Origin: Bacteroidales bacterium
GTDB lineage: Bacteria; Bacteroidota; Bacteroidia; Bacteroidales; F082
Assembly (NCBI GenBank): GCA_015493525.1
Contig: WGCY01000030.1
Span: 1-64,000, forward strand
Direction of reading: 5' to 3'
DNA: 64,000 nt
Of this stretch, positions 43,706-53,317 are shown in pieces (position 1 is the first letter of the stretch; every line of letters starts with the position of its first letter). The position numbers and the translations under genes were made by a program. The notes under the pieces are model-generated. The model was not told the DNA's origin and did no database searches. It was given only the letters and a program-made list of their open reading frames with translations.

Positions 43706-44803
43706 TTTCTCCACATTGTTGCCATTCTTATACAGGGTTTGCAAATGTACCTGCCGCTCCACTTTCATTGCCACGGTAAATTCTTTTTGTATAAGTTCGG
43801 TGAGCTGCCCCCTCATTTCAGAAAAGCTGTTTTCAACCACGCATAGATTATCTAAGTTACTTCCACTTAGCATTTTATCATTTGTCAGTACAAACCGTCC
43901 GTTGTAAAGGGCGTTGAGCAGTTTAAGCTTTAAGCCGGTGGCCTGGCCAGTGAAAAATATATTGACCTGTGCATGGGCTATTAATTCGTTCAGCTGCTGA
44001 TCACCGGGATTGGCTATCAGCTCTGCCAAAGGATTTGCCCCCACAAGCTGCCACAAAGACCGTGGCGGATTTAACCCTGCAATTTTAAAGGGGATATTCA
44101 ATCCCCTGAAAACTTCGTTTAACAAGGTTGTAACAGCATTGATATTTTCAGGGACCGACAGGTTGCCATGGTATAAAACATAACGCCCCTGTCCCGTCAG
44201 GCCCCTGACAGCAGTATAAGGATGAAAAGCAGGGACATAGGCCACCGATTTATACCTGTCGGAAAAATAGGCATAATCGGTTTGGGAAATAGCCAGCAGG
44301 AGATCGGCTTTTGCCAAGACTTTTTCATACTTTTTCAGCTTGGCCGCCTCATTAAAAAAATAATACTTCTTAAAAAGGTCCGTCTCTGCATGCGACAGGT
44401 TACTGTAATATTCATGTTCTATGTTGTGGGTCCTGACAATGCGTTTCCGGTGCTTCAGGCGTTTCTCAAACAACAGACCGCTGGTATGCAGTCCCTCCAT
44501 AATAATCGGATAACCGTCTTTCAATAAGTCATTTACAAGCCTTTCGGAAATACGGGTTTCAATAATGTACGGATTACTTTTGAAAAGATGCTTTTTTGAA
44601 ATGTCCCGCTTGTAATAGCGAACCTCATAAAACATTTTTTCCAGTTCCGGCACTTTCCTCCTCCCATACTCAAAACAATGCAGATGGACCCTGACACCGT
44701 GTTCGGCCAGTGCTTTGGCCTTATAAAAAACATCAATCACCCCGCCATAGTTGGCAGGATAGGGTATGTCAAACGAAATAATATGTACGTGAATATCAGA
44801 CAT
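43685..44803 (-). CDS. Glycosyltransferase family 4 (second of pair)
   Basis: 372 residues from ATG 44803, which overlaps the TGA of the upstream glycosyltransferase; an ATG three codons upstream is also possible. GT-B pattern: IHVHIISFDIPYPANYGGVIDVFYKAKAL at the start and VLYHGNLSVPENINAVTTLL, LLNALYNGRFVLTNDKM near the C-terminus. Probably assembles a surface glycan from nucleotide sugars. The two tandem enzymes suggest a short glycan-branch step; substrate unknown. Its 3' end overlaps the convergent FtsE-like gene by 21 bases. Confidence 0.85.
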   Translation of the reverse strand: MSDIHVHIISFDIPYPANYGGVIDVFYKAKALAEHGVRVHLHCFEYGRRKVPELEKMFYEVRYYKRDISKKHLFKSNPYIIETRISERLVNDLLKDGYPIIMEGLHTSGLLFEKRLKHRKRIVRTHNIEHEYYSNLSHAETDLFKKYYFFNEAAKLKKYEKVLAKADLLLAISQTDYAYFSDRYKSVAYVPAFHPYTAVRGLTGQGRYVLYHGNLSVPENINAVTTLLNEVFRGLNIPFKIAGLNPPRSLWQLVGANPLAELIANPGDQQLNELIAHAQVNIFFTGQATGLKLKLLNALYNGRFVLTNDKMLSGSNLDNLCVVENSFSEMRGQLTELIQKEFTVAMKVERQVHLQTLYKNGNNVEKLIKLIV

Positions 44804-45914
44804 ATTCTTCATAAATCTTTTTCAACTTTTTCGATTCATTTTCCCAGTTAAGTTCACGGGCGGCCTTGTGTGTATTTTTCTTCCATTGCAATAATTTTTC
44901 AGGTTGGGAAAATATCTCATTCACCTTCTGTGCAATATGCCGCGGCTGATGGTCGGGAATAAACGTTCCAACCTGATAGGTGTCAATGATTTTCCCTATC
45001 TCCACCAGCTTTGAAGCCAAAACGGGAACGCCGGCATGAAGATAATCAAAAATTTTGTTGGGAAGGCTGTACCGGTAGTTAATGTTGGTATCCTTATCCA
45101 AAGTCAGCCCCAGATCGGCAACAGCAGTGTATTGCATAAGTTTCTCGTAAGGCTGGCGCGGCAGGAACAGCACCCTGTCCTGAATGTCCAGCTGTTTTGC
45201 CTTCTCTTTTAAAATATCAAACACATCTCCCCCGCCAACGATGAGCAATACCGCATTTTCAATAAACTGCATGGCTTCCGTCATCTCCTCTGCACCCCGT
45301 TGAATATTGATGCCCGCCCCCTGTAAAATCAACAGATGTTTGTGTGCCGGCAACCCGAGATCCGACCTATCCTTTTTCTTTTGTGTTTTTCTCTTCAACG
45401 GCACATTGCGGACAACAACAGGCCGGATGCCATACTCCTTTTCATAAAGGCCGGCAATGGAACCGTTGACCGTAAAAACGTGTTTTAACCGGGGGAATAT
45501 CCACCGTTCCAACCGTTTCCATATTTTTTGCTTTACCGGGCTGTTTTGCAATTCGGGAACGCCGGTAAAATATTCGTGGCTGTCATACACCAAAGGAATA
45601 CGTTTCATTTGCGAAACAAGAAAATTTGGCAATAATGTGTCCAAATCATTTGAAACCAACAAATTAACTTTGTGAAACAACAAAAAGAAAAAGAGGCGTA
45701 CCTGAAAGCAGGTATAAAATGCAGGCCCTTTTTCAAAGACAAGTTTCATCCGGCGGCAAGCATAAGGACGGCTGTCCATGGGAGGGCTGTTTTTCATCCG
45801 GCGGCCCACCAACCAGATGTCAAATCCCATTTCGTGCAATGTACCACAGACTTTTTTCACCCGTTGGTCAGTAACCAAATCATTTATCACCGATACAATT
45901 ACTTTTTGTCCCAA
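44796..45914 (-). CDS. Glycosyltransferase family 4 (first of pair), TTG start
   Basis: 372 residues from TTG 45914 (coding MGQKVIVSVINDLVTDQRV); the frame extends upstream to another TTG at 45944, which overlaps the -7 element at 45942-45949, so it cannot be the start of the transcript from that box. GT-B motifs: INDLVTDQRVKKVCGTLHEMGFD, LVYDSHEYFTGVPEL, HLLILQGAGINIQRGAEEM, FLPRQPYEKLMQYTAVADLGLTLD and NIFDYLHAGVPVLASKLVEIG-like end (PNKIFDYLHAGVPVLASKL). The enzyme probably adds a sugar to a surface glycan. It shares a transcript with the following glycosyltransferase. Confidence 0.85.
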   Translation of the reverse strand: MGQKVIVSVINDLVTDQRVKKVCGTLHEMGFDIWLVGRRMKNSPPMDSRPYACRRMKLVFEKGPAFYTCFQVRLFFFLLFHKVNLLVSNDLDTLLPNFLVSQMKRIPLVYDSHEYFTGVPELQNSPVKQKIWKRLERWIFPRLKHVFTVNGSIAGLYEKEYGIRPVVVRNVPLKRKTQKKKDRSDLGLPAHKHLLILQGAGINIQRGAEEMTEAMQFIENAVLLIVGGGDVFDILKEKAKQLDIQDRVLFLPRQPYEKLMQYTAVADLGLTLDKDTNINYRYSLPNKIFDYLHAGVPVLASKLVEIGKIIDTYQVGTFIPDHQPRHIAQKVNEIFSQPEKLLQWKKNTHKAARELNWENESKKLKKIYEEYV

Positions 45915-45941
45915 TACCCAGAAGTTGAACTTTAAATAATA

Positions 45942-45949
45942 CAAATGTA
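45942..45949 (-). promoter_or_regulatory. -7 element TACATTTG for the glycosyltransferase pair
   Basis: CAAATGTA on the plus strand, 27 bases upstream of the TTG at 45914; it supports that start. Confidence 0.45.
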
Positions 45950-46026
45950 ATCATTATTCCTTTTGCCGAAAAGATGAACGCGGCCGTAAAACAGCTTTTA
46001 TCCATATACCGAAACGGAATAAATCA

Positions 46027-46034
46027 TATCTTTG
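46027..46034 (+). promoter_or_regulatory. -7 element TATCTTTG for the CBM9/GHL10 gene
   Basis: TAnnTTTG match; the leader to the ATG at 46137 would be about 95 bases. Confidence 0.4.
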
Positions 46035-46136
46035 ACAGAAGAATGCAGAAAAAGCGTTTCACAAGCAGATAAAGATGCTGGCCATGTATTGAAACCGTAA
46101 AATTTAAAACTTTTGTATCTAAAAAAATGAAAGCCC

Positions 46137-47912
46137 ATGAACCGACTATTCATCTTTTTGCTTTTGCTCCTGCCTTTTGGCTTAACGGCGCAAAGTAAAG
46201 TGTTTCCCCGGAATTACACTTGCTATTTTACTACTGATTCTGTAACGATTGATGGTAAAATTGATGAAAGAGCCTGGCAAAACATCCCGTGGTCTGATGA
46301 TTTTTCGGACATCGCCACCGCGGCCAAAATGCCTGAAAATCTGTTTACCCATTTTAAAATGATGTGGGATGATAAATATTTATACGTGGCGGCATGTCTC
46401 GGTGAACCGGATATTTCGGGGAAATTGATGCAGAGAGATGACACGATTTACCACGATAACGATTTTGAACTGTTTATTGATCCGGATGGGGATGGACTGA
46501 ACTATTATGAACTGGAAATCAATACACTCGGAACAGTGATGGATTTGTTTATGAACAAACCTTATAACTGGGGAGGAAAAGCCAACCTGAAATGGAACTT
46601 TAAAGGACTGAAATCAAATGTGGCTCTATACGGAACACCAAACCATCCTGGCGATACCGACAGCCGCTGGACAGTGGAACTGGCTATTCCGTGGACAAAT
46701 TTCGATAACGGGCAACTTCCGGCAAACAACGATGAATGGCGGTTTAACTTTTCAAGGGTGGAATGGCCGGTTTCTGTTAAAAACAGAATTTATGTGAAAC
46801 AGAGCGATTCGGTAACCGGAAAAAACCTGCCGGAAGCTAATTGGGTGTGGTCGCCACAAGGAGTTGTAAATATGCATGTTCCGGACAAATGGGGATTTAT
46901 CAAATTTGTAACAAGGCAAGCCAAAACAGTTATACCAAAGTATTGGATTTGGGCACAAGCCTATCCCAATTGGAACACGGCTAAATGGCAAACTACTTTA
47001 CAGAAATTGTCGAATGCGGGAATTACCGGTTTGTTACTCCAGGCCGATACGGCCAATTTACATAAAATTGCTTTGATAGCCAGTTGCTTCGGCATTCAAA
47101 CACAAGCCTGGTATGTAACCATGAACAACACGAAAGCACCGCCGGAGTGGCTTTCGGTAAACGAACAGGGAAAGTCCCTGGGCGAACAAAAGGCCTATGT
47201 AAATTATTATAAGTTCATGTGTCCCGGTTTGCCTCAAGTACGTAACTATTTGAAAAACAAAATAAACGAGTTGATTTCGGTAAAAGGGCTGAGCGGCATT
47301 CATTTCGACTATATCCGTTATGTGGATGTGATACTGCCCAAAAAACTACAACCGAAATATCATTTGAGACAAAAGGATATTATGCCGGAATATGATTATG
47401 GATATCATCCATACATGCGTAAAATATATGAAGAAAAATATGGTATTGACCCGTTAAGCCTTCCTGATCCACTCCATGACACCACTTGGTTATCGTTCCG
47501 TTTAAAAGTGCTGGATACTACCGTTATACAACTCAGAAACCAGATAGAAAAAGCCGGGTTGATAACCAGTGCCGCGGTTTTCCCCACGCCTGATATGGCA
47601 CGCAGCATGGTCAGGCAGGATTGGGACAGCTGGCACCTGAACTACTATTTCCCCATGGCTTATCACAGCTTCTACGGGAAAAAATATGCCTGGCTGAGAA
47701 GAGTTTCTAAAATTGATAGAGCATCGGTTGGGAAAGGCTCAAAAATATTTACGGGACTTTTTCTCCCTGCTTTGAAGAAAGGCAACAGTCTGACAAAGGC
47801 CATGAGAGCTTCTTTCAAAGGGGGTGCTGACGGGATTGCCTTTTTCGATTTGAGGTCGTTGAATGATAGCCTTTTGCAACAGGTAGCCCGGTTTAACGGG
47901 CAAGAGAAATAG
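46137..47912 (+). CDS. CBM9-like / GHL10-type glycoside hydrolase, exported
   Basis: 591 residues. Signal peptide 1-20 (ending LTAQ). Residues about 25-260 form a CBM9-like domain: VTIDGKIDERAWQNIPWSDDF, FKMMWDDKYLYVAACLGEPD, DNDFELFIDPDGDGLNYYELEINTLGTVMD, which binds carbohydrate ends. Residues about 265-590 form a DUF187/GHL10 barrel with AGITGLLLQADTANLHKIA, WYVTMNNTKAPPEWL and GLSGIHFDYIRYVD, where the Asp/Tyr-Arg strand is the likely active-site region. It is surface or periplasmic. It is convergent with the SusD gene. The glycan substrate is unknown. Confidence 0.85.
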   Translation: MNRLFIFLLLLLPFGLTAQSKVFPRNYTCYFTTDSVTIDGKIDERAWQNIPWSDDFSDIATAAKMPENLFTHFKMMWDDKYLYVAACLGEPDISGKLMQRDDTIYHDNDFELFIDPDGDGLNYYELEINTLGTVMDLFMNKPYNWGGKANLKWNFKGLKSNVALYGTPNHPGDTDSRWTVELAIPWTNFDNGQLPANNDEWRFNFSRVEWPVSVKNRIYVKQSDSVTGKNLPEANWVWSPQGVVNMHVPDKWGFIKFVTRQAKTVIPKYWIWAQAYPNWNTAKWQTTLQKLSNAGITGLLLQADTANLHKIALIASCFGIQTQAWYVTMNNTKAPPEWLSVNEQGKSLGEQKAYVNYYKFMCPGLPQVRNYLKNKINELISVKGLSGIHFDYIRYVDVILPKKLQPKYHLRQKDIMPEYDYGYHPYMRKIYEEKYGIDPLSLPDPLHDTTWLSFRLKVLDTTVIQLRNQIEKAGLITSAAVFPTPDMARSMVRQDWDSWHLNYYFPMAYHSFYGKKYAWLRRVSKIDRASVGKGSKIFTGLFLPALKKGNSLTKAMRASFKGGADGIAFFDLRSLNDSLLQQVARFNGQEK

Positions 47913-47934
47913 GGACGAAAAGCCCTGAAATTAA

Positions 47935-47967
47935 AAACGAGGCTATCCTTATTGGACATCCTCGTTT
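47935..47967. terminator. Hairpin after the CBM9/GHL10 gene
   Basis: AAACGAGG and CCTCGTTT flank a 17-base loop and are followed by ACTTTTAG. It starts 23 bases after the stop. Confidence 0.55.
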
Positions 47968-48004
47968 ACTTTTAGCTTATTTCGAACTCAGCTTGAAGAA
48001 AACA

Positions 48005-48042
48005 GTGCATAAACAGGTGAGCAAACTCACCTGTTTATGCAC
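48005..48042. terminator. Perfect 17-bp inverted repeat between convergent genes
   Basis: GTGCATAAACAGGTGAG and its exact complement CTCACCTGTTTATGCAC are separated by CAAA. No U-run follows on either strand, so it may be a terminator for the converging genes or a binding site. It lies 20 bases from the SusD stop. Confidence 0.6.
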
Positions 48043-48061
48043 CAAGACAATTATATTATAA

Positions 48062-49549
48062 TTATTTATCCCACCACATTCTGGTAGTTAATTCATCTCC
48101 CCCCATATTTGCCACTGCAGCAGCGACATTATCGGGGTTGTTAATTTTTTCAGAAGCCGGATAAGTAAACCTTCTCGGTATTTTTCCACCGGTAAGTGAA
48201 GCGGCAATATTTAAGGGAACCAATTGAGGATAGCCGGACCTTTTCCAGTTTGAAAAGGATTCCAGGGAATTACCAAAAGTAGCTACCCAATATTGATCAT
48301 TTATTTGTTCCAGTCCCTTTGCAGCATCAAAAGGGTTTGCAGCTAAATAATCAGTAATTTCCGATGGAGGAATTACACCATCGGGCCCATATAATGCCAA
48401 TTCTTCCATGGCAGCTTTTACCCCTGCATTATAATGTGCAGCAGCATTACCACCAGCCAGCCCCCAACGGACGGCAGCCTCTGCCTCCATAAATTCAACT
48501 TCTGCATAGGTTTGGAAGAACAGGGGTGCATCGTAAACAATGACTCCTGATCCGCCAAAAATATGAATGTTTGGTTTAGAATTGGCAGCTGTTTTTGAGA
48601 AATCGTTTATATCCTGGCCTGACTGTAATGCAACAGCGGTGTCGCCTGTAACTGTAGAACACAAAACCCTGATACGCGGGTCATTATGAGCTTTTAAGTA
48701 ATCAAAAAATGTAGCGGAAATTTTCACTTGGTTTGCAGCCCTCGAAGTGAATGATTTTGTCAGAGGATTCACTTTAGGCCCGTGATCGTCAGATGAATTC
48801 TCATATTTTACAAAAACATCATCATCATTACTTGTCATAACACCGCCGGCAATTGCTTTGGCAGCCCATGTTTTTGCGGCATCAGGATCAACCTTTACCA
48901 TACGCAGGGCAAGACGAAGCATCAAAGAATTAGCAAATTTAGCCCATTTGGCATCGTTGCCACCAAAATATAAATCGGCAGAACCATATGAATTTGCTCC
49001 GCCTTTCTTCAATACGGCAACAGCTTTTTCAAGAGTGGAAAGCATGTTTGCATATATATCACTCTGCTTGTCGTATTTAGGAAAGCGGATTCCTTCAAGG
49101 TAACCTTTCCCTGCTTCGGTATAGGGGATGTCGCCATAAGCATCAGTGAGCCTGCTAAAGATCAGGACTTTCTGAACTTGTGCAATGGCCAAATCAGTCT
49201 CGGCAGTGGGTTCTGTGCTTTTTTCCAATTGATTTTGCAAATCAACAATTGATTTCACTGTTGTTTTATACTGCTCCAGAAAGAGATCAGCTGTATGATT
49301 TTCTTTGTAAGTAAAAGCATTGGAATAACTAGTAATATTTATCTGCTGAACATCAGTCATCATGTGGATCATACTCCAAAATAAGGTTGCTACATAATTG
49401 CTCCCACCTGTATATAACTGAATATATGTCAATTTTGTGGCAGGAGAAATTTGAGTAGGTTTGGTTGGGTTCACATTCATTTCATCAAAACCCTTATCGC
49501 AAGAGCCGAAAGCTAAAACGACAGCTAAAATTATTATTATTTTTTTCAT
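48062..49549 (-). CDS. SusD/RagB-family outer-membrane lipoprotein
   Basis: 495 residues from ATG 49549, 10 bases after the SusC stop; a start 24 bases upstream would overlap SusC. Lipobox LAFGSC at residues 11-16 followed by DKGFDEMNVNPTKPTQIS, the motif of the SusD-like (family 2, PF12741/12771) lipoproteins, then the TPR-like helical body (AWAAKAIAGGVMTSNDDDVFV, EFMEAEAAVRWGLAGG) and a C-terminus rich in aromatic residues. It captures a glycan or peptide ligand on the cell surface and passes it to the SusC barrel. Which ligand is not known. Confidence 0.92.
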   Translation of the reverse strand: MKKIIIILAVVLAFGSCDKGFDEMNVNPTKPTQISPATKLTYIQLYTGGSNYVATLFWSMIHMMTDVQQINITSYSNAFTYKENHTADLFLEQYKTTVKSIVDLQNQLEKSTEPTAETDLAIAQVQKVLIFSRLTDAYGDIPYTEAGKGYLEGIRFPKYDKQSDIYANMLSTLEKAVAVLKKGGANSYGSADLYFGGNDAKWAKFANSLMLRLALRMVKVDPDAAKTWAAKAIAGGVMTSNDDDVFVKYENSSDDHGPKVNPLTKSFTSRAANQVKISATFFDYLKAHNDPRIRVLCSTVTGDTAVALQSGQDINDFSKTAANSKPNIHIFGGSGVIVYDAPLFFQTYAEVEFMEAEAAVRWGLAGGNAAAHYNAGVKAAMEELALYGPDGVIPPSEITDYLAANPFDAAKGLEQINDQYWVATFGNSLESFSNWKRSGYPQLVPLNIAASLTGGKIPRRFTYPASEKINNPDNVAAAVANMGGDELTTRMWWDK

Positions 49550-49559
49550 TTTTCTGGTT

Positions 49560-52500
49560 TTAGAATTTAACATTTAAGGAAAAACCATAAGTTCTTGTTG
49601 CAGGAAGTCCGAACCGCTCAATCCCTTGAGAGTTCAAACTGTTCAAATCTGCTTCCGGATCAACATTGTCAATTTTCTTAAACAGGTAGAAAAGGTTTCT
49701 TCCAATCAAAGAAATGCTTGCAGAACCGATGAAAGTATTGGCTAAAAGTTTTTTCGGGAAAGAATAGGTAAGGCTCAACTGTCTGAATTTGATAAAATCT
49801 GAACTATAAACAAATTCTTCCGAGATACCACCATTTTCAGCCCCTATAAAGCCCCAGTATGTACGCAGGTCTTTTGGCGCAACAGTTTGTGTAAAAGGAT
49901 TGCCTGATTTGTCAACACCTGAAACAACCAAACCGTTTTCACGGCCTTCAAGGGTTTTTTTGGTAAGGCCGGCCAGGGTCAGGTTCCAGTTAGTCCCGGA
50001 GTAGAGGCTCCCGCCAAATTTACCATCAATAAGGAAACTCAGTGAAATAGTTTTGTATTTAAAAGTGTTGGAGAAGCCAAGCGTATAGGGAGCAATTCCC
50101 TGGCCAAGTACTTTGTATGGGCCTTGAACAGCTTTCGGAACAGTACTGCTCAGGTCGTAAACAATGCGCCCCTGGTCATCTCTTTTATAAGAAGAGCCAT
50201 AAATAACACCATAATGTTCACCAACAATGTGGGCAATAATGGCTGTTTTGGAACGGGTTTGGCTACCATCTACATCAATTGGTGTGTCTTTGTCATCAGT
50301 ATGAATAATTTTACTGTCGTTATAGGCAAAGTTGATTGATGTTTTCCATGAGAATTTTCCGGCTTTTACAGGGGTACCGCCTATTAAAACTTCAATCCCT
50401 TTGTTTCCTAATTTACCAATGTTAAGGATAGCGGCACTAAAACCGGATGCGGTAGAAGAAGAGGTGCGGACAATGTCATCTTTGGTCTTGTTTGAATAAT
50501 AAGCCAAATCGAAGAATAAGCGATTTTTGAATAGCCGGCCATCAATACCAAATTCAAACTCTGCTTTTTGGAAAGGTACTAAATCCGGGTTTGGAATAGT
50601 ACTTCCGTTAATGGCACCGTAAGGCTGCCCCTGGAATGTACCTAAAATAGCATAGTCGAGGTTTAATGCGTAAGCCTGGCGGGCACCACCTGCAACCTGA
50701 GCATAGCTGCCCCTGATTTTCAAATATTCTATGGATTCGGGTAATTTAAAGGCGTTATTTAACAAGAAACTACCACTTACCGACCAGTAAAACCCACTGT
50801 TTGGCGTTGTTTTTCCGGGAAATGAAAGCGTTGAAAACCAATCGTTTCTTCCTGTGAAAGTCAAAAAAAGATAATCTTTGTAGTCTGTTTCAAACGAACC
50901 GTAAAGGGAGTTGGTCCTTGTTTTGTAATATCCATAACTGGGAATGGGCAATGTGGTGTTGTTCAAGTCTTCCAGGCCGTGAACGACAAAGTTACTGCCC
51001 GCAGCACTAAGCCCTTCGTAAGAAGATATCTTTGTGTTGGCACCAACAAGGTAATGCATGGCGAAGTCTTTGATTTTTTTGTCAAATCCAATCATAATGT
51101 CAGCATTGAACAGTTGGTAAGTTGCTTTGCGTTGGGATAGACTACCAGCCGGACGGAAAGCAGTTCCGTAAGGAACAACATCTTTTCTGGAATAGTCATA
51201 AGCATCCCAGCCGGCCCTTCCAGTTACGTTCAGCCATTTTGTAAATTCATATTTTAATGTGGAAGAAGCAATGATACGGTTCTTCTTGTCATTGTTGTTA
51301 AACTTGTTTATAACCCAGTAAGGATTTGTAATCCATTGACTTGGCTCAAAACGTAATTCTGTCCCCTGATCATTGTATCCCGGTTTTAAGCCGTATATGT
51401 TCAGGTTGCCGGGTAACTCGTATGCCGTTGTATTAGCGTTTCCGGGCGTATCTCCAATGGTAATACGGTTATGGGTTTTTTCTACAACATACATAATGTT
51501 GTTTGAAGAGCTAAGTTTTGGCGTAATTTGTGCAGATACATTTAGGCTTATTGTTTTTCTGTTTAATGTGGTTTTTGGAAAAATATCGTGATTATCAAGG
51601 TTTGTAAATGAGAACCGATAATTGAAATTTTTCCCGCCTTTTGATACGGCTACAGAGTTTACAATATTTTTTCCCACATTATAAAAACGGTCCAGATTAC
51701 TTCCTGTATAGGAATAAGGTCTTTTTTTCCCATCCCAGTTATAAACCATGGAGCCATCCATTTTGGCACCCCATGAATATAGTGTACTATTAAAAGCATC
51801 GCTTTTGGCCAGTACTTCGTCTGTCATTTCAATGGGATTTCCATTAGCATCATATTCCCATCCCGGTTTAAGGCCATCCAGGCCTTGTCCATACTCCGTC
51901 TGCATATTGATTAGGCTTGTATTTACTTTATCAAACAAGAAAGAACCGGAATATTCAACGCTTAATTTCTTTTTGGCGTTTTTGCCCGATTTGGTTGTAA
52001 TCATAATAACGCCATTTGAGGCCAATGAACCGTAAAGGGCAGCAGCAGAACTACCTTTCAGTACAGTAACCGAAGCAATGTCATCCGGATTGATACCGGA
52101 AATATCATCGCCACCGTCACCGCCAAGACCGCCAAAAGGACCTACGACAGACCCTTTCGTGGAATTAATGATTGGGATACCATCCACAACGTAGAGCGGC
52201 TGGTTGTTGCCGGTAAGCGAACTGGCACCACGGATAATCACCCTCGTAGCACCTGCGGCACCTGTATTGCCCTGTGAAATATTGACACCTGCAATTTTAC
52301 CCTCCAGTGCATTCATTGGATTGGTGGTTGGCACCTCGGTCAAAGCTTTCCCTTTCATTTCAGTAACCGAATATCCCAAAGCCTTTGCCTGGCGTTTAAT
52401 GCCCAAAGCAGTAATCACTACCTGGTTCAGGGCGGTTGCTGATTGCTTCATAGCAACGTTAATCGTGCTTCTGCCATTAATGGCAATTTCCTGTGTTTTC

Positions 52501-52736
52501 ATTCCCACGAATGAAAAAACCAGGGTTGTGGCCTTTCTGCCGACCTGAAGGGAATATTTACCGTTTCCATCGGTAACTGTACCGTTGGCTGTCCCTTTTA
52601 CCAGTACGGTAACACCTGGTAAAGGCGAACCATCGTCCGCACTGGTTACCGTACCCTGAATGGCTTTTGTTTGTGCAAAGGCAAAATTAAGCCCGGCAAA
52701 CAACAAAAACACAAGCGTAATAGTAATTTTTCTCAT
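49560..52736 (-). CDS. SusC/RagA-family TonB-linked outer-membrane protein
   Basis: 1058 residues, normal length. Signal peptide 1-21 (ending AFAQ), CarboxypepD-regulatory-like domain (residues about 25-105, IQGTVTSADDGSPLPGVTVLVKGT), then the TonB-box/plug region (SSLTGNNQPLYVVDGIPI, DDIASVTVLKGSSAAALYGSLASNGVIMITTK) and the beta-barrel ending RTYGFSLNVKF with a terminal Phe. It imports glycan or peptide pieces together with the SusD partner downstream, using proton-motive force via TonB-ExbBD. It lies upstream of SusD in the usual order. No ECF sigma or hybrid regulator is next to it. Confidence 0.95.
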   Translation of the reverse strand: MRKITITLVFLLFAGLNFAFAQTKAIQGTVTSADDGSPLPGVTVLVKGTANGTVTDGNGKYSLQVGRKATTLVFSFVGMKTQEIAINGRSTINVAMKQSATALNQVVITALGIKRQAKALGYSVTEMKGKALTEVPTTNPMNALEGKIAGVNISQGNTGAAGATRVIIRGASSLTGNNQPLYVVDGIPIINSTKGSVVGPFGGLGGDGGDDISGINPDDIASVTVLKGSSAAALYGSLASNGVIMITTKSGKNAKKKLSVEYSGSFLFDKVNTSLINMQTEYGQGLDGLKPGWEYDANGNPIEMTDEVLAKSDAFNSTLYSWGAKMDGSMVYNWDGKKRPYSYTGSNLDRFYNVGKNIVNSVAVSKGGKNFNYRFSFTNLDNHDIFPKTTLNRKTISLNVSAQITPKLSSSNNIMYVVEKTHNRITIGDTPGNANTTAYELPGNLNIYGLKPGYNDQGTELRFEPSQWITNPYWVINKFNNNDKKNRIIASSTLKYEFTKWLNVTGRAGWDAYDYSRKDVVPYGTAFRPAGSLSQRKATYQLFNADIMIGFDKKIKDFAMHYLVGANTKISSYEGLSAAGSNFVVHGLEDLNNTTLPIPSYGYYKTRTNSLYGSFETDYKDYLFLTFTGRNDWFSTLSFPGKTTPNSGFYWSVSGSFLLNNAFKLPESIEYLKIRGSYAQVAGGARQAYALNLDYAILGTFQGQPYGAINGSTIPNPDLVPFQKAEFEFGIDGRLFKNRLFFDLAYYSNKTKDDIVRTSSSTASGFSAAILNIGKLGNKGIEVLIGGTPVKAGKFSWKTSINFAYNDSKIIHTDDKDTPIDVDGSQTRSKTAIIAHIVGEHYGVIYGSSYKRDDQGRIVYDLSSTVPKAVQGPYKVLGQGIAPYTLGFSNTFKYKTISLSFLIDGKFGGSLYSGTNWNLTLAGLTKKTLEGRENGLVVSGVDKSGNPFTQTVAPKDLRTYWGFIGAENGGISEEFVYSSDFIKFRQLSLTYSFPKKLLANTFIGSASISLIGRNLFYLFKKIDNVDPEADLNSLNSQGIERFGLPATRTYGFSLNVKF

Positions 52737-53213
52737 AGTAAAGTTTTTAAAGTGAATAAAATATGTGAATTTGTGTAAATGTTTTTGTATTGATAGTGGG
52801 GGATATAAGACTGTAGCTTATTTGAAAAGTAAACATTTTTCGGGAAAAATGTCGGCTGGCTGGTTGATAGTTTCTGCCTAAATGCACAAACCACAGTTGT
52901 TACTGAGCGATACTTGTTTTTTAAGAAACAAAATCTATTTTTCAGTTTCATAAATATTGGTTTACTTAAAAAAACTTTTATGCATAAGTAAAAGCATAAT
53001 AATTAATTATAAGTAGAACAAAGAAAGTAATTTTTTTTAAAGATTCTTATCATGATTCGTTTTTTAACAAATTAGCTAATTTTTGTTAACTTTTTTGTTA
53101 TTTCCAACCTTTTATATTTCCAAAGTTGTTTAGAACTAATCTTGTGATTTTAAACTTTAAACAAATTCAATATAAAACTCCAAATTCATTTTGGTATTTT
53201 TGAAATACAGTAG

Positions 53214-53247
53214 CAAACTTAGGTTGGCATTATCTGTACCAGCCAAA
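53214..53247 (-). promoter_or_regulatory. Promoter TTTG-N22-TAAGTTTG for SusC-SusD
   Basis: On the minus strand TTTG at 53247-53244 and TAAGTTTG at 53221-53214 are 22 bases apart. It is far (about 480 bases) from the ATG at 52736. Confidence 0.45.
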
Positions 53248-53265
53248 AACCCCAAAACCCCTTTC

Positions 53266-53299
53266 TTTGGTTACCCCGGTTAAAACATTTGTACTTTTG
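53266..53299 (+). promoter_or_regulatory. Promoter TTTG-N22-TACTTTTG for the anion transporter
   Basis: TTTG at 53266-53269 and TACTTTTG at 53292-53299, 22 bases apart, 18 bases before the ATG at 53318. Confidence 0.55.
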
Positions 53300-53317
53300 T
53301 ATTGAAAAACAAAAAGG

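Larger units (their letters stand above)
52737..53317. other. Divergent AT-rich region SusC/anion transporter
   Basis: 581 bases without a gene. It holds a minus-strand promoter at 53214-53247 for SusC, which gives a leader of about 470 bases, a plus-strand promoter at 53266-53299 and a 20-bp palindrome at 52833-52852 (ACATTTTTC-GG-GAAAAATGT). No riboswitch was recognised. Confidence 0.5.
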
